The position numbers and the translations under genes were made by a program. DNA of 64,000 nucleotides from Pelecanus crispus (lineage: Eukaryota; Chordata; Aves; Pelecaniformes; Pelecanidae), in the NCBI RefSeq assembly GCF_030463565.1, contig NC_134643.1:127764309-127828308 (forward strand), given 5' to 3'. Shown piece after piece: positions 25,601 to 37,600 of the stretch. The stretch's first letter is position 1. Each line of letters starts with the position of its first letter. The notes beneath the pieces were generated by a model. It did not search any database. It was not told the DNA's origin and saw nothing but the letters and a program-made list of their open reading frames with translations.

Positions 25601-28600
25601 GAGGTTTGATAAAGCCAAAACCCTTCTTCCCCACAGACATTTCCATGGCAGAGACATGGTCACCCACACTGATCTCTGACAAGGTTTCTTAGGGCTTTGG
25701 CCTCCCTTTTTCCAGCTTCACTGAAAGGATGGCCTGGAGGCCTTTCACCACCACAGGAGGTAGCATGGGAAGAGAAGATCACGATACCTTTCTTTGCAGA
25801 GTGAGGGAGCCCAAGAGCTGCCTTTCCCTCCTAGGTGGAGCCTAGCAGCTGCCTCGCCACGTCTTCCATTTCTCTTTTCTGTTAAAATGCTTTTGAAGAA
25901 AGGAGTATTAAAGTAAAACTGAAATAATCTTTATGGTTTTGGAATGCTTTAGATTCTCTTTGGATCTGGAAACGTTTGTTCTGGGCAAAGTTGGAGGAAG
26001 TCCCACAGAACGCCAGGGGGAGAAAGCGTGGAATATACAACGCTTCACTTTCCTGGAAGATAGCAAGGATAGTCCTTAGAAAAAAAGGCCCAAGTGCTGC
26101 TTAGATGCAGCAATGACAGCATGTCTCTGAGCCGTGTCACTCCAGCAGTGTTTGTTAGTACTCGATCGGTAACTGAACAGTCCTACTTGTACACAGCTCA
26201 GTCACTTCTGGCTTGAGCTATTGGGATGATGATTTTTTTTATGCCTAGCTTAGCCCTCGATCTGTTCTTCGGTGTAATTGTTTTGCTCTAAGGGACAGTG
26301 GATAACATGCTTTAGCGAAGACAAAGTGCACAGTTGAAATGAGTTTGAGAAGGATCAGTGTTAAATTTAATCCTTGGGTGTGCACCAAAATGAAGATCGT
26401 CTCATAAAATGGAAGTGTACAAGGTGTTGCCCATCAAGGATGTATGAATGCGACAGCTGTGTCTTCGGAATGCCCTGCTCAAATGGTGGAATCCGTCCTC
26501 TTACCCATCAATCATACAGCATAATAAACTTAGTCCAAATTAAGGTGTGAATTTTAAAACAGTGTTTTTCAATGTAGCAGACTCTGTTGAGTCGATTGTC
26601 TGATGCTACAAAATCATGTAGACTGTAAAGAGTTCTGATTATGGATGGATTTTTTTAAAAAGTTTGCTTTAAGGTGTGAAAATTGGTCACTGGTTTTATT
26701 TCTTATGAGTCTTGGACAGCCGTCTTAACTGGTAAAACTGTGAATGACTAGAGTTTGTTTTCAAAGTAAACAGAACATGAGCAATTGAATGTGAATGTCT
26801 TGTTCTTTTTTTTCCTCTTTTTTTTTTTTTCAGTCTAACTGAACTGTTCCTGCAGCTACTAATGAAGGAGGTTATGGACCCAGACAGCAATGCTCCCACT
26901 GGGATAAAGTTACATTTCATTGATATCTATCTGAATGAATTGGCTAAAGTTGGTGCAAAGGAGGTTAGAAAATATGTTGTAATTTTCTTCTGATTAATGT
27001 AAACTTTGGCATGCAGTATTGTAGAAGAAATACAATTTTTAGATTATGTATATTTTAAGTTTTAAAAGTAACAGCAACATTGAATAAGCATGAAGAAAGT
27101 GACTTATTACAATTTATGCTTTTACCTTTGTTCATGTCTTAGTGTAGACAGTGAGAATGTAGTAGTTTCTCTCAAGTTCCTAGTATACTGCTCCAAATTG
27201 AGGTTGGAAATAGCAATAGAAAAGTTATACCATTCGCATTTGTTTCAACAGAAAGGACTTAACATCTTTTCCCTTGTGAGAACATGTTTGCCAGTCTTTG
27301 CTTTTGCAAAAACTGATATAAAGCCTGCTCTTGGCTGATTGTATAAGACACCTAAATAGAAGAAGGAAGTGGACTTTCAAAGTTGTCTGCTACTTGCTTA
27401 TTGTTGGCTTCAAACATTCTTGCCTGTGCCATTGAGCAATTTACCCTCTACATCCAGTTGTTCACTTTGCTGATGACATCTCTTTGTCTCTGCTGTGTAT
27501 TGCTGTTTCAGTTGCTTCAGTTGTTTCAGTTGCTCTTAATTTTTTCAAAAAACTTTGCAGAGTTTTGCAGCAACTGAAAGCCCATTACTGCAGCTGTTGC
27601 TGCTGAACTTCTTCCAAAGAGCCAATCTCCTGTACTCCGCTAGGGCAAGCTGCCTGCTGCCCCACGCTTCGTTCCAGGCTTCTGCTCACTTAACTCTTCT
27701 CATTTCTGGCATCTGATACATCTCCCTGCAATGGATGAAGCTGTTAGCAATTTTCCACTTGTATTCTTTGCAGTCAGTGCTGAAAGCAATCCAGCTTTTG
27801 TGGTTCTGGATTGTGGAGTGTGAGAGAGAAGATGTCTGCACAAGAGAAGTGCCTGCACTTGGAGCCCAAATGATTTCTGCAACTCCACAGTCACAAAACC
27901 CTCATCCCATGGCTAAACCACTCACAGGATGCATGGAGAATTAGTCCCCTAGACTATTTGAAATCACAGCTGATGCTCATGTATTGAATTTAGGGAAGGA
28001 TTTTTATCTTTAGTACTAGTGACAGTGTTTTGCTCCAAGTGGTCCAGTTAAGAGAAACCCAGATCTTATTCATGTCTGCTGCAGACCTTCTTTGTGAAAG
28101 AGCACAACATTATTTCTCTGCCTCATGTTTCCGTATCTAAAATAAGAAGCTTTGTTATATTTCTGTACTCAGTAGATTAAAGTCTGCAAAGCAGTCAAGA
28201 TTTTTATAACAATTCCAGGGGTAGCAGTGGTGACAAAAAGTCGCTGGATACCCCTGTCAGTTGGAATTAGACACTATGCTGAAGGACTTTGACTTAACTT
28301 CTTAAAGAATATCCCCCTACACCAAATATTCAAGGAATTTGAGTGTACACATACAATATTTACTGTACTAATTATTTTTTTTCTTTCTAATCATACAGCT
28401 CACAGCAGATCAGAATCTCAAGTTCATTGAACCGTTCTGCAAAATTGCTGCCAAATCAAAGGAGTAAGTTTAATGAAAGGATACATATTTTTTTAAGAAT
28501 TAAGAAATTCTGCATATACCACTCCACATGGTAATAAATGGATTGAAGAGGAGTCATAGTATAACTTCAGAATGTAGAGAAAAAAGGATATTTTGCTCAT

Positions 28601-31600
28601 GATATGGACAGTCATTTGAAGATGACTTGTGTTCATCAAAGCAATAGATAATCTTCATGGATTTATAAGAACTATATCAACCTCTGTTGGTTAGTTTTGT
28701 CTGTTTTGGTTTTTGTTTTTAAACATACATAGAACAGCTGAGCCAGTTAGATTCTTTGTTGTTGCAGTGTAATATAGAGCAGCATATAAACACAGTGAAA
28801 TTTAAGAGGGGAACATTGGCAGGACAGTATTTGGATTAAAGGACCGCTGTTTAGGAAGTAACAGGTTCACTTTCCTCATCTGGAGAGCTAGATGCTCTTC
28901 CACTTTCTTCTTTCGTACCCATTTTCCCTGTATCCCTCAAATTTCCATTGTTTTTAATATGAGAGGGGAGGATGTGTATGCTTCTGCCTTTCAACTCTCA
29001 TCCCTGCTCTCTTGTAACACAGTCAATGTGTGCTGCATGCTGTAACCGCTGGTATCTTTGAGATCATTGTGGATCAGTCCCCCTACGCCATCGAGGACCT
29101 AATGAAAGAACTGGGTAGCAATAGTGATGAGGAGGATGTGTCTGAAGAAGACAAACAGGGAGATGAAGAGGTGCTTAAAACCAGAGGTGAGGAGGAAGTT
29201 CTAAATGGCCTTCATAACACTTGCTAGGATTTAAAAATCTGTTTCTCAAAAATATATTTCTGCTCTGAACCAGTTAAACACATGTTCTAGGTGCTGCAAG
29301 GATAATTGTGTTTTCCTCTCTTCCCTTCACATGTGCTTAAACAAAGTGACTGCGCAGATCAGTGGTCTCTATAAAACCAGGCAATACTAGCTTTCTGCAA
29401 CGGTGCTAGATGATAACCCAGTCTGGCTTTTGGCTCTTGGATATCTGTAACATTTTTGAAGATGATGAGGTTTTGGCATTTTGTGGGAGTTTTAAATTTA
29501 AAAACAAACAAAAAAAAAAAGGCTGAGCAGGAAGGTTTTCAACCCAGATATACACTGGTACAGAGGCAATTTTTAAAAAGGCACTCAGATAATGCCACAG
29601 TTCTGTACTGCGTAATGGTGGCATAAAGTTGTTAAATCAGCCCAGGATCACAAGATCGCATGAAGAAAAATGCACCTGATTTTCCATCTGTCAGAGTAGT
29701 GTGTGCTATCTCGGTTTTTACAAACTAAACATTAATATTTAGTCTTTTTTTTTTATAATAGCAGACAAATGTTTGTCAAGAAAATCAGCACAGAGCTCTG
29801 AAAAAACAGAGGATGTTTGTGAAAATGATGATGATGGTATCGGAACTGTTCTTCAGGTTTGTGGCTTGCTTGCTCTGTTATTGATACTCTCCCGCTGTTT
29901 TCTTTTTTCCTATCCCTGTCAAGAGGTACAGAAGTAAAGGGTGTTAATTGGATAAACTTGTTACAAAATTTTAATCTCCTTCTGCTTTAATATAAGGTTG
30001 TATTTATGCAATGTGTACTCTGTGAGTAGTTTATAAGAAAATAAATCCATGTCTAAATTCTGAATTCTTCTTTCCTCTCTCCCATACCTTCTTTTTTTAT
30101 GCTACTCCCTTCCTGTTTCAGGAGTTCAAAAATGTGTGGGAAAAGCCAAGTCACTGTGGGTGGTGAAGCAATCAGTATAAGTTTCACTGACAGTAAGAGC
30201 AGAAGTAATGGATCATGGGACACATAGGAGGGAGGGTAACATTTTGCAATTTGGGATTTTTTAGACCCTCCAGTGCAGTGTAGTGTTTTTGACAGATCCA
30301 CCAATCAAACACGCGCGCAGGTAGATACGCTTCATGCGTCTGTGGCTTTTAAGCAAGAATTAGGACATTACACACTTTAAATCTGATATTTAGCTAAATA
30401 TTTGCAGGAGTTTTGAAGTTGATTGGCTTCTCTCTTGAGTAAGAATTAAGGTTAGGAATATTTGAGAAAGTGATACTGGGTTCAACTGTTCTGGTAATGA
30501 AGCGACCATCTGTAGAAGTCAGTGTACATGTGTGAAGGGGGTGTAAATTTCAACAAAAATACTTTGGGGTTAAGGGAAGTGGCTGTTTAAAGCATGTGTA
30601 TGCTACTTGAAGTGTTGATAACATGAGTCGCGTTGGGTTATCTTGCATGAATAAGCTAACTAAGAAAAGCTGTATCATACTTTCCTCCAACAGTTTGATT
30701 ATAAGGCTGTTGCTGACAAACTCTTTGAATTGGCGAGCAAGAAAAATACACCTTCCCTTAACAGAAAGCGTCTGTACAAGCTGGTCAAAAAGTGAGTTCT
30801 GTTGAAATACACCTTGCATGTGCCACCTTGTCATAAACAACTTTTAGTTGGCTTTCTCCCCACCCTTGCTTCTCCTGGTGATAATGTCATGAAAGCAGGC
30901 TTGTCTCACAGCCCTGGATAACATGCATAAGGTGCCTGAAGCCTGTGCTACTGTTCCTCTTTGGTACTACACAACTGCAGCTTGCTGAGGTGTATCTACA
31001 CTGGGTGGATTTGTACTGCAGGACGTGACATTAGATTGTATGATGCAAATTACAGATATGGGAGAAGTGTTAAATTGCTCTTTTCTCAATACTTCCAGTG
31101 ATTTGGTTTGAGTTTTTTGATTTCTGAGGCAGATCTCTTCTGGAATGAGCTCTTTGTAACTTCCTGTGTAAAATACGTTGTTCTTATTTTGACAAAACGG
31201 TAATAAATACAGTGACACTATACTGCTAGTGTTATTATTGGTACTAAACCAGTAATACTGTTTTGTTTTTCCTTCTCTCCCTTCCACCCCACCTCCAGGT
31301 TCCAGGACTTAGCAGAAGGTAAGAACTGAGCAGCATACAGAGACAGTAGTTTCCTTCCATTAAAGGATATATAATGGTCCCATACAATGTGTATTGCAAT
31401 TTTTTTTTTTTTTTTTTTTTTTGTAATGTATGTTTCAAGGATACTGTTTTGGGGATTTTGTTTTTGTTTTTTTTTTTTTTTTAAATCTCATTAAGACACA
31501 TTACATGTTTTTGGTGAGATAGCCAAATCCCCTTCACAATTTGAGCAACCCTGTACTTTGTCCTTAAATGAAAGATGATTATTGTTACTTAAACAAATAG

Positions 31601-34600
31601 GAATGACTTGCATGATTTTCTTTTGGGTTGAGTGGGGAATGAGGAGTTGATTTTCTTTCTGTGGGAGTTATGCTGTACATGAACAGCATAACTGTTCACA
31701 GAAATAGAACTAGAGATGTAGAAACTGTTCAATAGAAAATACTGTTAGTTTTCAGCTACCTGATCCTTCCTCCTCAACAGGAATCTTCCCCCAAGATTTT
31801 CCCGAAGATGTTTCTACAGATGAAGACGATGATGAATTCAGCAGGGGGAGGCGAAAGAAAAAAGCTGTCAAGCCTTGGGAGAAAAACAAGTTGGAAAAAG
31901 TAAAAGGTAAAGGAAGATCAACCTTTGGAAGAGAGACAATCTGCAGTCACTTGTGTAATTTGGCAAAGTATCAGATAACAAGCTGTTCTGAAGAAGGCAA
32001 AACTGTTGTTCAGGATGTGCTGATTTGTATCATGTTGTAATGAAGGTTAAGTGTGAAATTAAGGTCTCTTTGAAAGTGGTGGGAATTTTGTTACCAATTT
32101 TGAGGCAAGCATCACCTCAAAAATTTCAGTCAAAAGCAGAACTGGAAGCAGTTGTTTGCATTGCTCCATTGAGCAGTTCCATTTACTGTAGGGAAACAAA
32201 CATGTCAGACTTCTTAAAATAGCATGACTGTTAGAATATAGGAATTTGGGGATGTTTATGGAAAGGTGAAGAGAGTTACTGAGAACCACATGCAAGTATG
32301 TCTAGCATATTGACATTGCACAAGCCCAATCATACCCAAAAATATCTCACCAAACTACTGAGCCCCTGAGTTGCCCTTCTGATGGGCTTAACAGGTGCAT
32401 GATAACAATAACTTTTTCTAGCAATATTACTATACAAAACAGGGTTACCACAGGGAATGGCTTAGATGTTAGCTGTGACAGGGCAAGATCAGCAAAATAT
32501 TAATTAGGCCAGGTGTTGGAGGAATGCAATGTCCTGATCAGCTGTAATAGTAAAACTGGTGTGCTAGCTGATAGCAGAAAAATGGTATGCCTATCTTAAC
32601 AGAAAAGGGGAAAAAAAGGAAAAAAAAAAAAAATTCTTTTGTTGTACATACCTTTGTGTTTCACGTCTGTGTTATATGACATTCTTTTTGGGGTGAATTT
32701 AGAGGATGAACAAGAGATGTCAAGTGCGAAGGAGGCATCAATTCCTCAGAAGAAGAGGAAAAAAAGGAAGAAGAGGGACAGCCCAAGTGCTGATGCTGGA
32801 ACAGCTGATGGAAATTGTGAGGAGGGAATAGCTGAAACATCTGGATCTAATGTTTGTAGCCAGGGAAAGGTGCCAGAAAATAACAAGGAAAGGAAGAAAA
32901 AGAAATTGCTAGTAAATGAGGCAAATGAGACCACAAATGTAGCAACTGACACCAGAGAACATCACAGTATCTCTGCGCAGAACAGTCCGACTGACGCGGA
33001 ACAGAGTAAAAAGAGTCAGTTGAAGAAAATGAATCCAAAAGTGCAAAATGTTCCTGTAAAGCCAGTGTGTCAGAATGGACCAGCTAATGCCAATGAGGCA
33101 GAGGATGTCAGCCCGTCTCTCAAACCGTTAACTCCTAAGGTTGTGAAAAAGAAACAGAAAGCAGGGGCTGTCTTGGTGAATGGGAATACCCTTTTGCAGC
33201 AGACTGACATGAAATCCAACAAGGAGGGCTTGCCAGGAACCCTGTCAGGAGATGCAGATTCTGAATCTGTGCCCTCCAGAAAGGTCAAATTGAAGACAAA
33301 GCTAGTTGGTTTTGAAGGGATGAAGGTTTCCAGCCAGAAAGCAGCAACCTTGAAAAAGAAGAGAAAAGTAAAAGAGGTGTTAAACTCTGTCGAAGCCAAT
33401 GGAGTTCTGGAGACTGCATGCAAGAAAAGCAGGAAGGGGGTACGTAGATCTCATTCTTTTCTTTGCCTTCTTCATGAACTGCCAGCCTCATTTTCAAATT
33501 GGTTTTAGCTTTCTGAGTGTGGGGCTTGATGGGCAGGCTGCATGCTGATGTCATCATGCATTGTCACCAGAAATAACTCAATTCCCAGGAAATCCACACC
33601 CACCGCCATGGTCTTATGCCTTCCTGTGCAACGACACTAAAGCCTGTGCCAGCTACTCAGCTGAAAGAACTCATCTAGCTGAAGCTTGGGTTGTTAGGGT
33701 ATGGGGTTGTCTTTTTTTCTTTTTCTTTTTCCTTGTTTTAGTCCCTGGGTTAATTATTCTTTTGCATGGGGTCTCTGGTTGAGCTTACAGCATGTTCACG
33801 AAGGGCGTGTTTTGGCAAAAGGATGAGAATGAGAAGATGGAACATCCCTTTCTCAGCAGCAGCACACACTTAGATCAGTATAAGCTCCTTGTGAAATTGC
33901 CCTCAGTAATTTCAATAGCAGCTTCTTTTGCTAGATCACTTTTCCATTTTAAACAAACTGTTAGTGCTTTATCGGGGAAGTACTTGGGGAAAGAGCGAAC
34001 AGAGAATATCACACTGTGAGCTTCCATGTCATTGATGGCTGTATGATCATATTTATGCATGGTCCAGTTTCTTAAATAAAAGACAATGCTGTTTTTTTGC
34101 TAGGAAGGTATGATTGTAGTCATCTTCAAAAATTTACGTCTTGCAGTTTGGGAAGAAGCTAGTTTTTCCCCTCTCTACCACCCACCCCCATTTTCTTCTT
34201 GGCAATGAGTAGAATAGGGTTGATTTTACTCAGCAGTTTGAGAGTCGAGGCATTTTGCACCGTGTATTTTTGGTAGTATGCCAAAGAGAGACAGTGCAGG
34301 GGTTCTTCCCTCTCCTGCCACTGAAATTCTTCTAACTGCTCATTTTCTGTGTATATATTCACTCTGAAACATTTAGGGGTTCAGTTATTTTGTTGGAAGT
34401 CTTGCTGACATTCTCACTTTGGTGGAAAGAAAATTCATGAAGCGTAAATGAGATTCAGTATACAAAACAACTCCCATCTTCCTCTGACTAAAAAGTGCAT
34501 GTTACTAGCCCATCAACTCACCTCTGTTTGACTTAAGTTTAAAACTGTATGATTAGTTAAGTAGTGCAGGCTCATATATGAACTTGATATAACCACTCAG

Positions 34601-37600
34601 TCCTTCAAGGGAGAAAAAATGCATTTTGAAACATTGCTGAAATAGTATTAAAATAGTTTTGACATTTTCTATTTTTTTATGATAAAGTACTGAAAGGAAA
34701 AAGCCAAAACACTTCTCTCTCCCCAGTATGCAAACTGCATTTTTTTCACTACAGGGCTTCCCAAGTGGGAACCATTGGCTTTGTCTCCTGTTGCCTAAAT
34801 ATTCCATGTTGCATACCTCATCTTTCTTTATAAAAGCTTAGTTTCTAAGAAAACATGATTATGCCACCCTCATCTCTGTTTGTAAAACTTTGCTGCAACT
34901 GACCAACAGGTTCCAAGACCTGTGATAGATTCAAGATCAAGTTTCTGTGAGCTTCATGGAAATTAGTTGTTGGCACAAATTAGTGTAGCCACTGAGGGAA
35001 GGAGAGCGGCACGACCCTAGCACTTGTCTGTTGGCTGGCTGGCCAGTCAGTGCACGGGCTGGTGGGCCTCTCTTCCCATGTCATTCCAAAGAAACTACAG
35101 CATTTGCTGTTTCTTGCCCAATCCAGGGAGGATGGAGACAGGGAGAGAAAGTTGGGAATTGAGTCAGGAGGAGAATGAGAGTATTGGTATAAGAAAGTAG
35201 TGAGCAGGGTAAAGCTAAAATGCACAAATGTGGAGGAAATTAGACTTTGCTAATCTTGTTTTCATTGCTTGAGAAATAACGTGTTATTTCCTGGTTTTAG
35301 TTATGCAATACCGGTGTTGTGCCCAGAAATCATGAGGGGCATGTTTTGATTCTTGATTTCAAAGACAACACACCCTCCCAAAGAATTAGCTTCAAATATT
35401 GAGAGAGAGGAGGAGGGGAAGAAGGGGAAAAAACAGATGAGGGGATCGAGTGCACCCTCGGTAAGTTTGCAGATGACACCAAGTTGGGCAGGAATGTTGA
35501 TCTGATGGAGGGCAGGAACGCTGTACAGAGGGACCTGGACAGGCTGGACCGATGGGCCGAGGCCAACTGTATGAGATTCAACAAGGCCAAGTGCCAGGTT
35601 CTGCACTTGGGACACAACAACCCCATGCAACGCTACAGGCTTGGGGAAGAGTGGCTGGAAAGCTGCCTGGCCAAAAAGGACCTGGGGGTGTTGGTCGACA
35701 GCCAGCTGAACATGAGCCAGCAGTGTGCCCAGGTGGCCAAGAAGGCCAACAGCATCCTGGCTTGTGTCAGGAATAGTGTGGCCAGCAGGAGCAGGGAGGT
35801 GATCGTCCCCCTGTACTCGGCACTGGTGAGGGCACACCTGGAATACTGTGTCCAGTTTTGGGCCCCTCAGTACAATTAAGACATTGAAGTGCTGGAGCGT
35901 GTCTAGAGAAGGACAATGAAGCTGGTGAAGGGTCTGGAGCACAGGTCTTATAAGGAGCAGCTGAGGGAACTGGGGGTGTTTAGTCTGGAGAAGAGGAGGC
36001 TGAGGGGAGACCTTATCACTCTCTACAACTACCTGAAAGGAGGCTGTAGTGAGGTGGGTGTTGGTCTCTTTTCCCGAGTAATAAGCAATGGGACAAGAGG
36101 AAACAGACTCAAGTTGTGTCAGGGGAGGTTTAGATTGGATGTTAGGAAAAATTTATTCACCAAAAGGGTTGTCAAGCACTGGAACAGGCTGCCCAGGGAA
36201 GTGGTTGAGTCACCGACCCTGGAGGTATTTAAAAGACGTGTAGACGTGGTGCTTAGGGACATGGTTTAGTGGTGGACTTGGCAGCGTTAGGTTAACAGTT
36301 GGACGCAATGATCTTAAAGGTCTTTTCCAACCTAAATGATTCTATGATTATTTCACAATTGTTTCCAGAATTCAGAAAGTTTAAGAGACTTATGCTTTTT
36401 CACTTTTTTTAAAGCAGAAGTGATTTTCAAATGGAAAGAGGCCATATCCCTGGACATTTTCCACAGCACAGCTGTGAACTGCTTTAGGAATTTCACATCT
36501 GTAGGCTGATGTGAAGCATAGCTGAACTTCCCCTCACAGGAGTCCACAGATATCTGGGGCCCACAGACAACAGGTTGGAAAGCTCTGGAATGGTGCATTT
36601 CATTAGTGGCACTGCCAGTACAGGTCCTAAGAATTCCCTTGTGCTAGAGAGAAGGATTGCTTTAAATGGCAATGCTCAGTATGAATTTGAGGCAGCAAAC
36701 TAGTAGCAACACACACTAGCTGGATTTCTGAGAGTGTACACAAGCTTCGTATTCCACTTTTTTCTCCTCCGAAGTCTCCATCTTAGCCTAAAGCTGAGTT
36801 TGTTCATTAGATGCGTATCTTATCCATCCAGAGGTACCAAAGAAGAGATTTTGCTTAAAGGCAATAAAAAAAAACCAAACCATCAGCCCTTGTGTGCAGG
36901 ACAGCTGGGTCAATTGTAAGGCAGCCTCATGCACATAAAGGAAACATTTTTCTTTGCACTCTGATGGGCCAGGCAAATGTATTACAGGTTCTTCCTTCTT
37001 TGCTTTGCAATGACCTTCCTATTTCTGCACAGAGCCTGCCTTAACCTTCTGGTTTCAGTCATGCCAACTGCAAAAATAACTCCTGAGAGTTAACCATGAT
37101 GATTAGCTTATGTGAGTACCAACTAACACTCTCTCAACTGTGGCAATATTTACAGAAGCTGCGTGTGGTAAGCTCTGAGCACTGCTCACTGTACTAGGTA
37201 TAGTTAACTACTGCACTTTTGTACTGAGAGCATTTTTTCCTTTCCCTCCTTTATAGGAAAGCAGTGCTGCTCTATCTCCATTAAAGAAAAAGAAAACAAA
37301 ACCAGGAAGTGATTTTGTAAAATTTGAGAAATCAACTTTACCAAAGCCAGTGTTCTTCAGGAAAGCCAGAAGCACCATTCCTTCCACCAGGGCATCCATG
37401 CAGGTAATGTGGTCTCACAGGTGGCAGCTGAATCTGGGCACAGGTCTCCTCCCAAGCTACTGCCCAAGCAAAGGGTGTGACCTCACTGATGCTCTCTTTT
37501 CCACTCTGCATTAGTCTCTGTCCTGGTTTCAGCTGGGATTTTCTTCCTAGTAGCAGGCACAGTGCTGTGTTTTAGATTTAGTATGAGAGTAATGCTGATA

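Larger units (their letters stand above)
33440..37256 (+). other. RRP1B intron 13
   Basis: 3.8 kb intron, the second longest of the gene, holding a sense-oriented CR1 fragment at 35441-36350. Poly-T tracts lie near 33710-33735. No other gene recognised. Confidence 0.8.

Noticed and set aside
26005-26020. CTCF-like word GCCAGGGGGAG in RRP1B intron 5
   Set aside because: Only part of the consensus matches; too weak to call.
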